The notes below the pieces were generated by a model, which saw nothing but the letters and a program-made list of their open reading frames with translations, had not been told where the DNA came from and did not search any database. Shown piece after piece: positions 1 to 8,242 of a DNA stretch of 25,553 bases. Numbering within the stretch: position 1 is the first letter of the stretch; each line of letters begins with the position of its first letter. The DNA comes from Synergistaceae bacterium (GTDB taxonomy: Bacteria; Synergistota; Synergistia; Synergistales; Aminobacteriaceae), in contig JAFVEW010000236.1 of NCBI GenBank assembly GCA_017475805.1, forward strand, positions 1-25,553, read 5' to 3'. The position numbers and the translations under genes are program-made.

Positions 1-2
1 AT

Positions 3-65
3 TTTGTATCAGTGCTTATGGGCAACGGAGCGTTAATTAATCAAAATGATAATGAAAATTCTTAA
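3..65 (+). CDS. 3' end of an upstream CDS (partial, unknown function)
   Basis: An open frame runs in from the window edge and stops at TAA 63-65. The last residues read VLMGNGALINQNDNENS. It ends 18 bases before the next start, and that gene's ribosome-binding site follows at once, so it is probably the preceding gene of the same operon. Twenty-odd residues are too few to name a family. The tail looks like a polar, disordered C-terminus. Confidence 0.45.
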   Translation, partial: FVSVLMGNGALINQNDNENS

Positions 66-83
66 TGAAAGGATTTAAATCTT

Positions 84-389
84 ATGAGTTCTAATGAGCT
101 GTATTTTACAGTTTTAGGCGCAAGCGGTGCCGGTAAGACTACTTTACTTGCTTGCATGAATAAATTTTTCAGTGAAGTTTTTGCTGGCGTCTTTTCTCCG
201 GGCGATCAAAAAACTTTTGAAGTTTTATCTGATGCTTACAAACTTCTTGAGAACGAAGCCAATACAAGTGAGTTGGAATTCGGTTCTCCTATAAAAAATA
301 CTGAAGAAATACGCGAGTATTTTTTTAATATTAACGGCAGAATCATAAAATTCCTGTGCATTTTTATGATTTTCCGGGCGGATGGTTAA
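84..389 (+). CDS. N-terminal part of double-GTPase protein (first P-loop), frame broken
   Basis: This is the start of a P-loop GTPase. A GASGAGKT Walker A motif lies at residues 12-19, next to the N-terminus, and AAAGGA stands about 12 bases upstream of ATG 84. The frame stops at 389, but the last 13 residues look like nonsense. In the -1 frame the same DNA reads IPVHFYDFPGGW, the expected G3 (DxxG) strand. The two frames join cleanly at the AAAA run 347-350: one extra A, or a -1 slip there, gives an uninterrupted protein of about 1180 residues. I therefore treat this entry and the next as one gene with a single-base frameshift. The cause could be a true mutation, an assembly error in the homopolymer, or programmed slippage. 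Only the first 89 residues should be trusted. Confidence 0.8.
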   Translation: MSSNELYFTVLGASGAGKTTLLACMNKFFSEVFAGVFSPGDQKTFEVLSDAYKLLENEANTSELEFGSPIKNTEEIREYFFNINGRIIKFLCIFMIFRADG

Positions 390-3300
390 ATTCAGCTGAT
401 GACAATGCGAATTTCAAAAGAGTTTCAGATATTGTGAATAAGTCTGATGTTATACTCGCAGTTGTCAATGCGCCTTATTTAATGGAATACAAAGGGAAAT
501 TTATTGAACGGGCTAAAATCAATGAGATTCAGAAATTGTTAGCTGACAGCCTGCAAAATCTAAACGGGGATAAATTAATTCTCATTGTCCCGTTAAAATG
601 CGAAGCCTACATGAAAAACGTTGATGATTTATACAATAAAATCAAAGAGGCGTTCAGCGATACAATAGATTTAGCAGAAAATAACGATAGAGCTGCATTA
701 GCCGTTTTGCCCGTCAGGACTGTCGGTAATGCTAAGTTCAGCCGTTTTGATTTTGAAAAGGACGAAATAGTCAGCGAAGTATTTAAAAAGCAGGCTAATT
801 CAAAGTTTATGCCTGAGAATATTGACCAGCCGCTTCGTTTTGCAATGAGTTTCTTTTTAAATCATTTTGAGCTTCCGAAGGATTTAGGGAAACTCCGTGA
901 CGATATTCAGAAGGGCTTAAAAATAGAGCAATCGCAGATTTTATCCGGCTCAGGTTTAATCACAGGCGAAGGAATAATAACACGTATTCCGCTCGTTGAT
1001 GCCGTCGATGCTGTTGATGGCGTAAATCCTTCAGCTCCGTCAGCGTCCTCAAAGCCGTCTTCGAGAATAGAAAAACAAGATAAAAAAACAAACTCTCATG
1101 ATTATAAAATTGCAATCATGGGGGCAACCGGAGTAGGAAAAACTATTTTTCTTGGTTCATATTTCTATCTTGCGGCCATTGAAGCTACAGCGAAATATAC
1201 TATAGAGCCATCGTCGCAGATAGTAGCCAAGAGAATGAAAGATTTGAGTGTAAAGCTCGTTAAAGATAAAATTATCGAAATGGGCACGTCTGTACGTGTA
1301 AATTTTAGCTTTTCTGTTGCTTCACTCAATAATATGAACGTTGAACTTTACGATATTCCAGGCGGTCATGCACAAGACATGGACGACTGGGCGCGTGAAA
1401 AAATCCTTCCGGACTTACTCAGAGCTGACGGTGCATTATTTTTTATTTCCGGCGAAGATTTAGTTAACAATCCCGATAAAACTTGGGAAGATACAATGGT
1501 GTATCAAAAAGCAATTTCACTGCTGCGTCAAAATGTTGATAAAAGTTACGGCGGCCGTGCTGATATTCCGATTTATTTTATAATAACAAAGGGCGACACA
1601 ATTCCTGATGTCTCTCTTGATGATTTGAAAAAGCGCATACATGCATTAATAAAAAGAGCGTCTGCTTCACCTGAAGAAGCCGGCGTTATTGAAAAAATGT
1701 TTTTTAAAAAAGGCAAAAATGTAAAAATTTATAAAACCGAAGCGATGGGGAAATGGCCTTCAGCAACAACAATTCCGCCTGACTATCAGCCCGTAAACGT
1801 TGCTGAGCCTATGGATGACCTATTGCGCACAATGTACGACGCCCGAAAAGGTAACATAAAAACTCGCCGCTGGCTTAAATCTATCGCTGCTTGTATTGCT
1901 TTCGGCGCTTTATTGGCAGGCGTTTATAATTGGGATCATAGTAATTGGCGTAAAGCACAGGATAATATTAGAGCAGCTTTGAGAAAAGCCGATTATCCGA
2001 CAGCGCAAAAAATTATCGAGAATTTTAAATCGCCTACGGTATTTTCAATTTTGTATCCGAAGTTTTTACGCGCTGACAGTAAAATTAATCAAGGTTATGC
2101 AATGTACGAAGAGACACTATACGCTTTGATTCAATCGGATATTGCGGCAATAAATGAGGATATTTTGCCGACAGTAAATCAAGATTTTATGGAAGCCGTT
2201 GAAAGAATTAATAATTATTTAGCTGTCAAAAACTTTGCAGCCGTTGCGCCCGCACACTACGAACGAGTTAAAAGCAAAAAATGGTATTTTGACATGGCTA
2301 TATTATTTAATTTTAACGTCTCTCAGGCAGTGCAGTCTCCTGATGAATTTATGAATCTAATTTCACGCTGTCTCGAACAAGAAACGCCCGAAGCATGGAA
2401 GCCGAGAATAAATTCAAAAATTGAAAGTCTCATACAAGCATGGGGTCAGGCTGTGCCTTCTAATACTACGCCTGATATTTTGCAGTCGTATATTTCTGCA
2501 GCTGAAAGTTTGTTAAATAATCAAAGTCTGTCAGACAGAGCGAGAAACGAGCTTGATTTATATAAAAAGAATTGGGAAGCAACTCTCGATGAACATTATA
2601 TAGCTCTCGTAAAACAATGGCTTTCAGAGTACCGTCAATATACGGACATATCGCAATTACAAGCGCTTATGAAATCTAATCCCGATATGACTCCGGCAGC
2701 AAGAAAATTGCTGGCTGACGGAATAAATGAGCTTGACAGAGTTCGAATTGATAAAATTGCCGGAAGTCTTGCAAAATCGCGTTCAATCGAAGAGTTGTCA
2801 AGAGAAACCCGTAAACTCGGCACAGACGCAAATAATGACGTAATTAAGTCTGTTGTAAATTCCACTACGCAGGATTTAACGAAAGAAGAATTAAGCAAAA
2901 TTAGAGAAACGGCTTCGGGCTACTTAAGAGACGGCCGTTTCGCGGAAGGAAGAAAGACAGTACTGAATAGTATAAATTTGCTTCGTAATTCAATTAGGGG
3001 CGGTACGCTGTCTCAAAAAGATTATGACACAATCGCGGGCGGCGTTGATAATTTTGAAAAATCACTCTTAGGCGAAATTCATGACGCTCATCTCAACGCT
3101 TGCCGTCAGACTTTTAATAAGTATAAAAACAGCCTAAAAAATAATGACATTACAGCTTGTATCAACGAGCTTAACGATTTTATCAGAACATGGACGGATT
3201 CAAGCGAACTCGCAACAGTTCAAAAGGTTTTGGATTTCTTAAATACAATTCAAAACGGCATTCATGGAACTCTCATAATAGTCGGCGGCGATTTCAGCGA

Positions 3301-3625
3301 TGCAGACAGTTGGTCCGATACTCCTGATGTTTTTGTTGAAGTTTATCAGAATAATCAGTTGCTCTTAAGAACAGAGGTTGAAACTGATAAAATACGTCCT
3401 GCTTTTAAAGAAAGTATCGCTTATACATGGAAAATAAATGATTCTCCGCTTACGTTCGCAGCCTATGAGAAAGACGTAACGAGCAATGAGCTGTTATTGT
3501 GGCAGCAAGTTAATTTATCAGGCTTTTTCGGGTACGAAAATCTTTCACAAGTCTTGAAAAAGTCCAACGGCTGCGCATTGCAAATAAAATTTGACGCGAA
3601 TGTTCCATCGTGTCCGTGGCGTTAA
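356..3625 (+). CDS. Double-GTPase membrane protein with helical region and C2-like C-terminus (main part)
   Basis: This is the main body of the frameshifted gene that begins at 84; GTG 356 is not its true start. Visible domains (numbering from 356) are: the rest of GTPase 1, with G3 DFPGG at 5-9 and a G4-like VPLKCE near 79-83; a Ser/Pro linker near 225-240; GTPase 2, with P-loop GATGVGKT at 256-263, G3 DIPGG at 333-337 and G4 TKGD at 411-414; one membrane segment near 505-525; about 440 mostly helical residues; and a beta-rich C-terminus from about 970 resembling a C2 domain (DVFVEVYQ, then a basic strand, then AAYEKD). Basic residues (KTRRWLK) precede the membrane segment, so the GTPases should be cytoplasmic and the rest outside. 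The architecture resembles the double-GTPase proteins (DO-GTPase) of bacterial conflict systems; assignment to a Pfam family is inference. It is the first substantial gene of the operon. Confidence 0.8.
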   Translation: MHFYDFPGGWLNSADDNANFKRVSDIVNKSDVILAVVNAPYLMEYKGKFIERAKINEIQKLLADSLQNLNGDKLILIVPLKCEAYMKNVDDLYNKIKEAFSDTIDLAENNDRAALAVLPVRTVGNAKFSRFDFEKDEIVSEVFKKQANSKFMPENIDQPLRFAMSFFLNHFELPKDLGKLRDDIQKGLKIEQSQILSGSGLITGEGIITRIPLVDAVDAVDGVNPSAPSASSKPSSRIEKQDKKTNSHDYKIAIMGATGVGKTIFLGSYFYLAAIEATAKYTIEPSSQIVAKRMKDLSVKLVKDKIIEMGTSVRVNFSFSVASLNNMNVELYDIPGGHAQDMDDWAREKILPDLLRADGALFFISGEDLVNNPDKTWEDTMVYQKAISLLRQNVDKSYGGRADIPIYFIITKGDTIPDVSLDDLKKRIHALIKRASASPEEAGVIEKMFFKKGKNVKIYKTEAMGKWPSATTIPPDYQPVNVAEPMDDLLRTMYDARKGNIKTRRWLKSIAACIAFGALLAGVYNWDHSNWRKAQDNIRAALRKADYPTAQKIIENFKSPTVFSILYPKFLRADSKINQGYAMYEETLYALIQSDIAAINEDILPTVNQDFMEAVERINNYLAVKNFAAVAPAHYERVKSKKWYFDMAILFNFNVSQAVQSPDEFMNLISRCLEQETPEAWKPRINSKIESLIQAWGQAVPSNTTPDILQSYISAAESLLNNQSLSDRARNELDLYKKNWEATLDEHYIALVKQWLSEYRQYTDISQLQALMKSNPDMTPAARKLLADGINELDRVRIDKIAGSLAKSRSIEELSRETRKLGTDANNDVIKSVVNSTTQDLTKEELSKIRETASGYLRDGRFAEGRKTVLNSINLLRNSIRGGTLSQKDYDTIAGGVDNFEKSLLGEIHDAHLNACRQTFNKYKNSLKNNDITACINELNDFIRTWTDSSELATVQKVLDFLNTIQNGIHGTLIIVGGDFSDADSWSDTPDVFVEVYQNNQLLLRTEVETDKIRPAFKESIAYTWKINDSPLTFAAYEKDVTSNELLLWQQVNLSGFFGYENLSQVLKKSNGCALQIKFDANVPSCPWR

Positions 3626-3638
3626 AAGGCGTTAAAAA

Positions 3639-4829
3639 ATGAGAAATTTATATTATTTCGTCTTTACATCAGGCGAAGAGGGCGTTCACGGTCTTGACTG
3701 GGGAATTAAATTCTCATCTAAAGTCTTAGGAGATGCCGTAAATTTAGATATTAATTACAGAGATTTACTGGAAAAATTCGGCCTGTCTCCAAGTCTTGAA
3801 CGCCCTAATAAAGATAACGATGTAGGACTGTTACTGCTCCCGAATAACAGCGGTAAATTATTAATATTTATATTTCCGGGAAAAGATTTGCAAGAAAGAT
3901 TAAATACTATTGCTATAGCTTGCAATATTCCTATAGACTTGACGTTTTCTTTCAGTGTTCGTGAAGCTGCGCGCAGAATTTGGAGCGCTAATGATTTAAT
4001 GAAAATATCGGGGCGAAATTCCTTTCGTCCTGATACTCTCATTTTCCCTGATGAACCTGCTCCGGATATCGAGTATCCTTTTGCTGCGTCTTCCGGATTA
4101 ATGCAATGGCCTGAAAATAATGGCTATTTATCAATCGATCGCAATATCAGAGAGCTTTCACTTGTTCGGGCTGAAGTTATTGATGAGCCTGTTATAGTTA
4201 GTAATAGCGATAAAATTAAAAAAAGCTTTCAGTTGCTTAAAATTTTAATATTTGCCGGCGCGATTGGTGTAATTTTTTGTGTTGGATTTTATATATTACC
4301 GGAAATCTTAGATCTTGATGAACAAACTGTTATTATTGAAGAGCCTATTAAAGTTCAGCAGCAAACAAAAAGTCCGGATTTACCGCCGGTGCTTCAATCT
4401 CCGACAGTTCTGCAAAGTGAGAGCAGTGATAAGCAGATCGCAAAACAAAAAGATAATTCTAAAGAAATAGCAATTAAAAAAGAAATAGAAAAAGAAATAG
4501 AAAGAGCAACAAAAAAAGAAAAAAATAATTTGCGTGAAGCTTTAAAATATTTTAAACCAACGAAAGACGGAGCTGTAATACGTTTAGATAAGGGGAATAA
4601 ATTTTTATGTTTCGATATAGAAAATTATAACGAGAATGAATTTTTATCAAAAATTGAAAATCATGAAGTTCGGTCGCATATTTATATAGAGTCCAATAAT
4701 CGCGGACTTTATGTCGTTCGTTGTTATTTTTGGAACGACGATGAAAAATTAACTATAGGCCTGATCGATTTTGATATAGCCTTAGAAATATTTATAAATC
4801 AGGCTATTAAAGTTATGGAGGCGAAATAG
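3639..4829 (+). CDS. One-pass membrane protein with short copy of the shared C-terminal domain
   Basis: The function is not recognised. The N-terminal ~190 residues start with YYFVFTSGEEGVHGLDWG, which loosely recalls the N-terminal domain of GTPase-associated proteins (GAP1-N); this is a weak resemblance only. A membrane segment lies at about 196-222 (ILIFAGAIGVIFCVGFYILP), with lysines before it and acidic residues after, giving N-inside/C-outside topology. A Pro-rich then Lys/Glu-rich charged linker follows (about 240-300). The last ~95 residues are a shortened version of the domain shared by the next three genes: an HIYIESNNRGLYVV strand and a terminal EIFINQ helix. The start ATG has a weak AAAAGG site and lies 13 bases after the preceding stop. 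It probably links the cytoplasmic GTPase to the secreted partners. Confidence 0.75.
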   Translation: MRNLYYFVFTSGEEGVHGLDWGIKFSSKVLGDAVNLDINYRDLLEKFGLSPSLERPNKDNDVGLLLLPNNSGKLLIFIFPGKDLQERLNTIAIACNIPIDLTFSFSVREAARRIWSANDLMKISGRNSFRPDTLIFPDEPAPDIEYPFAASSGLMQWPENNGYLSIDRNIRELSLVRAEVIDEPVIVSNSDKIKKSFQLLKILIFAGAIGVIFCVGFYILPEILDLDEQTVIIEEPIKVQQQTKSPDLPPVLQSPTVLQSESSDKQIAKQKDNSKEIAIKKEIEKEIERATKKEKNNLREALKYFKPTKDGAVIRLDKGNKFLCFDIENYNENEFLSKIENHEVRSHIYIESNNRGLYVVRCYFWNDDEKLTIGLIDFDIALEIFINQAIKVMEAK

Positions 4830-4831
4830 AA

Positions 4832-6595
4832 TTGAAAAAAATTTTGCTCATGCTTACGGCAATTTTTATCGTGAGTTATTTACTCGTAACTTCAGCCTGT
4901 GCGCAGCCTGTTACAGTAAATTATTCTGTTACGTTTGATTTTGACGATTTTAAAGATTGTTCAGAGCCGCAATGTAAGCTTTTATCTCGTTTATGGGAAC
5001 GCTGCAGCGATGATATACAAAATTATTTTGCTTCGCTCGCGTCTTCTAATAGCATCGTTGATGAAACAGTTGAAAACAATAGCATCAATGTGAATATAAC
5101 TATATCGCACCCCTCGACTTTGACAAGCTACTTCAAAAAAATTGGGAATTATGTTTATGATTTCTGGGCGTCTGAATCCGGCGCAACGGAGGATTCACGC
5201 ATAAAACTTCAAGATATTCATGAAAAAGCTGAAAATACAGCAAGAGAAATTTTAGAGCGTATCACAACAAGCGGAGAGCTGTATTGCTTGGATTTTGTCA
5301 AAGACGCATCTTATAGCGAATTAATTTTTGGAAATAATGATGTCAGCAAATTAACTTTTTTTGATGAGAATACAAATTTTTTAGACTCTGAAAGTCTATT
5401 AAAAAGCTTAAAAAAAATTTGCAGCGATGAGCTTGTTGTAAGAAGCAATACACGTTTTATGTGCGCTCCGACTGTTGATTTATCTCCTGAAAATTTTGAA
5501 ACATTTCTGCATGATATAGCTGCAAAGGCTGTGTTTAATGCTGAAAAATTGCAAAATCAATCAGGAGATTTTGATTCATCTTTACATAAAAAATTAACGA
5601 GTTGGCTTGAAAAAAATAACAATGAGATAACCGGCACATTCAGATTTTTCTTTAATACCAGCCGTGAGGGCGTTTATATTGTTGAAGCATTGAAGTATCC
5701 TGAAAAAGAAAGCGTTCTGAGCATTGCGGGCGAAAACGCGGCGGTTATCAACTGTAACTTGGAACGCGAATTGGAAAAATCACTTTCTCTTTTATACGGC
5801 GACCTTGATTTTTGGCTCACAAGAGAATCCAGCTTCTTAGATGATCCAAATATAACGCTTGATAATTGCTTAAAAATATTTATTGATGATATTAAAGACC
5901 GTCTTGCTGCAAGTAAGATAACTGAAGCTGATATTGAAGAATTAAAAAAGCGAATCAGCGATTGGCGGCTGCTTGAGTTTTTTGAAAAAGGAGCGTTAGA
6001 AAAGATCGATTCTGTTGCTGCAATCAGGAACGATGATTATTTTATTGAAGGCAATTTAGCATTTTGTAAAGCATTTACAAACTCTATAGCAAATTATGCC
6101 TTTATAAACGAAGATAAATTTAAAGAGTTTTTAAGCTCGTTTAATGACGGCGAACTTTCGACGCGCGGGCAAAGTTCATTTAGTTTCAAATGTTCTAAGA
6201 CTTGGAGACCGGACGCTGATTTTCTTTTACTTTCAATTAAGTCTTTGAAGCCCGAATACGCTGATGAAACAGAAAATCTTTATGAAGACAGCGGCATAAC
6301 GAGATTATTTTTTAAGACTAATATTAAAAACGTGTATTTAGTAGCGATTTTGCAAAATGATAAAGACGCTAAATTTTATATTGCTTCCCGTCAGTCATTT
6401 TTCAGCAAAGATAGACTTAACGAGCTGCTTCGCGATGAAAAAGTAATAAATTACGAGTATGAACGTGGCCGGATGACGTTTAATCTTTGGATGCCTGACA
6501 GCAGACTGCTAAACGGAGATGCTGAGCAGTGCATAAATATTTTTGTAAATCAATTCTTGCAGCGGGCTGAAAATTTTGAAACTGCAAGATGGTAA
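4832..6595 (+). CDS. Secreted protein with two copies of the shared domain
   Basis: The function is unknown. It starts at TTG 4832, 10 bases after GGAGG 4817-4821. A clear signal peptide (MKKILLML... to about residue 25) ends in ACA|QP, a type I cleavage site; the cysteine is not in a proper lipobox. After that comes a short module with FKDCSEPQC and INVNITISH, which recurs in the next gene. Two copies of the shared domain follow, at about 150-370 and 390-587. Each contains a pattern RFFFNTSREGVYIV / RLFFKTNIKNVYLV and ends in CLKIFI / CINIFVNQ. The TTG is only 2 bases after the preceding stop. The protein is expected outside the cytoplasmic membrane. It could be a scaffold or ligand-binding partner; no enzyme motif is visible. 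Confidence 0.8.
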   Translation: MKKILLMLTAIFIVSYLLVTSACAQPVTVNYSVTFDFDDFKDCSEPQCKLLSRLWERCSDDIQNYFASLASSNSIVDETVENNSINVNITISHPSTLTSYFKKIGNYVYDFWASESGATEDSRIKLQDIHEKAENTAREILERITTSGELYCLDFVKDASYSELIFGNNDVSKLTFFDENTNFLDSESLLKSLKKICSDELVVRSNTRFMCAPTVDLSPENFETFLHDIAAKAVFNAEKLQNQSGDFDSSLHKKLTSWLEKNNNEITGTFRFFFNTSREGVYIVEALKYPEKESVLSIAGENAAVINCNLERELEKSLSLLYGDLDFWLTRESSFLDDPNITLDNCLKIFIDDIKDRLAASKITEADIEELKKRISDWRLLEFFEKGALEKIDSVAAIRNDDYFIEGNLAFCKAFTNSIANYAFINEDKFKEFLSSFNDGELSTRGQSSFSFKCSKTWRPDADFLLLSIKSLKPEYADETENLYEDSGITRLFFKTNIKNVYLVAILQNDKDAKFYIASRQSFFSKDRLNELLRDEKVINYEYERGRMTFNLWMPDSRLLNGDAEQCINIFVNQFLQRAENFETARW

Positions 6596-6619
6596 TTTGA
6601 AAGGAGATTGTTATATACA

Positions 6620-8236
6620 ATGATTGTCAAGAAAGTCAAGAAAAAAATTGTTGTTTTATTGCTAATCGCTTCTTTTTTGGCGTTAGCATGTGCGGCGTCG
6701 GCTAATTTCAAAATTTCTGTTAATGAAAAAAATTTTGAATCATGCTCAGAGGCAGCGTGCCAAGAAATTCTTGATTTATTCCGTAAACTTGAAAAAATAT
6801 CTGCGGAAAATGAGAATATAAATATCTCAATAAAAGTAACTCATGGTGCTGAATGGTCGATGAGCCAAGGCTTTGAAGCTCTAAAGTCATACGGCAGCGC
6901 CGGAATTGACTCGCTCATACAATACGGCTTAGAAGGATTAAATTATCTTAAGTCTTATGATGAAGAAGGCTGGAAATATTTAGTGTCTTGCGGCGAAAAG
7001 GGTTTGCAGTTTTTGAGTTTGTGCGGGCAAGCCGGTTTAGAATACTTGCTTGGGCATGGCGATGAAGCTTGGAAATATCTTTTACAGTGCGGAGATGCCG
7101 GAGTTGAATTTTTGAAATCGCTGGGCGATGCCGGATTATATTATTTACGCAACCATAGCGAAAGTTGGTCTTATTTCTCGCAATTAGGCGAAAAGGGACT
7201 TGAGCTTTTAAGGCCGCACGCTGAAGAAGGCTTGAAATATATCATCGAGGGCGGCTCGCAGGGCTGGGAATACATAAAGAGCTGCGGCGCTGCAGGATTT
7301 GAATTTATAAAATCTCTTGGGCAAGCTGGCTTAGATTATGTCTTATCTTTCGGTAAAGCCGGCTTAGACTATTTATTATCTTTTGGAGCGGAAGGCCGGG
7401 ACTTTTTATCTAAGTTTAATTACGATGTTACAGAACTTCTCAAGGATATTCCGGTTGAAATTCCTGAACTTCCAAAGGAATACAAACCCGATAATATTAT
7501 CAAGACTATTTTCCCTCACGCTGAAAACGTCAATATTAATACCGGTGAGATTAAGCGTTTTATTGAAGCTGATGCCCTTGAATGGATAGATGTTGTATCT
7601 GATTTCAAAGACAAAGATTATTTTAACGAAGGGGCGCTGAATTTCTGCCGCGAATATACAAATTCGTCTTCAAGCTATGGATTTGCAAACAAGGAAGATT
7701 TAATAAACAAAATTAAAACTTTTTATGGCGGCGGCTTTGCTTGTGATACTAATCGAAAATTCTCGTTTAATTTGTCAAGCAGCACGGTTCTTTGGAATAA
7801 CACGATAAGATCTGCAGGCGAGGAATCGTTCTTTTCTTTGAAAAATTTACAGCCCGGCAAATCCGGCGATATGATAAGCCTTGCACTTAGGCTTCTTCAG
7901 ACTTTGAAAGATAAGAACATCGATAATAACAGCGCAGTAAGATTATTTTTCAGGACTAATTACGATTGGCTTCAAGTCGTCGCTGTTATAAGAGAAAATG
8001 CTGATCCGACTTATTATCTTGCCGGAAACAGGCCGCTTCTCGAAAAAAATTCGCTTGTTAAAACTTTAATGGATAATAATATAATAACGTTAGATTCATC
8101 AATGGAAAGATTGATATTTAATTTGTTGAAATCTGACAACCGTTTGAAATTCGGAACAAATATTGATACGTGTCTTGATGTTTTTATAAATCAAGTTTTT
8201 GAAAGTCTTGACGCTATCGCAATAGAAAGGAAGTGA
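6620..8236 (+). CDS. Secreted protein with sixteen 11-residue repeats and shared C-terminal domain
   Basis: ATG 6620 is chosen over TTG 6608 because TTG lies one base from the AAAGGAG site (6600-6606), while ATG gives a spacing of 13 and opens a good signal peptide (MIVKKVKKKIVVLLL, cleavage near ASA|NF). The mature N-terminus repeats the Cys-containing module of the preceding gene (FESCSEAAC, INISIKVTH). Residues 90-264 (6887-7411) are sixteen tandem 11-mers of the form SxGxxGLxYLx; one copy is 10 residues long. Trp replaces Leu in copies 3, 6, 9 and 12. The C-terminal ~210 residues are a full copy of the shared domain (RLFFRTNYDWLQVV, CLDVFINQ). The repeats could form a long amphipathic or hendecad helix outside the membrane. 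Function is unknown. Confidence 0.82.
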   Translation: MIVKKVKKKIVVLLLIASFLALACAASANFKISVNEKNFESCSEAACQEILDLFRKLEKISAENENINISIKVTHGAEWSMSQGFEALKSYGSAGIDSLIQYGLEGLNYLKSYDEEGWKYLVSCGEKGLQFLSLCGQAGLEYLLGHGDEAWKYLLQCGDAGVEFLKSLGDAGLYYLRNHSESWSYFSQLGEKGLELLRPHAEEGLKYIIEGGSQGWEYIKSCGAAGFEFIKSLGQAGLDYVLSFGKAGLDYLLSFGAEGRDFLSKFNYDVTELLKDIPVEIPELPKEYKPDNIIKTIFPHAENVNINTGEIKRFIEADALEWIDVVSDFKDKDYFNEGALNFCREYTNSSSSYGFANKEDLINKIKTFYGGGFACDTNRKFSFNLSSSTVLWNNTIRSAGEESFFSLKNLQPGKSGDMISLALRLLQTLKDKNIDNNSAVRLFFRTNYDWLQVVAVIRENADPTYYLAGNRPLLEKNSLVKTLMDNNIITLDSSMERLIFNLLKSDNRLKFGTNIDTCLDVFINQVFESLDAIAIERK

Positions 8237-8242
8237 TACAAA

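Noticed and set aside
356..389. The GTG at 356 as a genuine independent start
   Set aside because: It falls within the G3 strand of a GTPase, has no ribosome-binding site, and the missing P-loop lies directly upstream in another frame. A frameshift explains it better.
356..3625. Double GTPase as a TssM/IcmF homologue
   Set aside because: Only the overall layout is similar. Two GTPase domains in tandem and a single membrane helix do not match TssM, and no other type VI component is present.
6620..6710. Lipoprotein signal in the repeat-containing secreted protein
   Set aside because: The residues before the Cys are A-L-A, not the L-[AS]-[GA] of a lipobox; an ordinary type I site (ASA|NF) fits better.
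6887..7411. DNA-level repeat or CRISPR
   Set aside because: The periodicity is at 33 bases in codons but the nucleotide copies are diverged; there are no spacers or direct repeats. It is a protein repeat.
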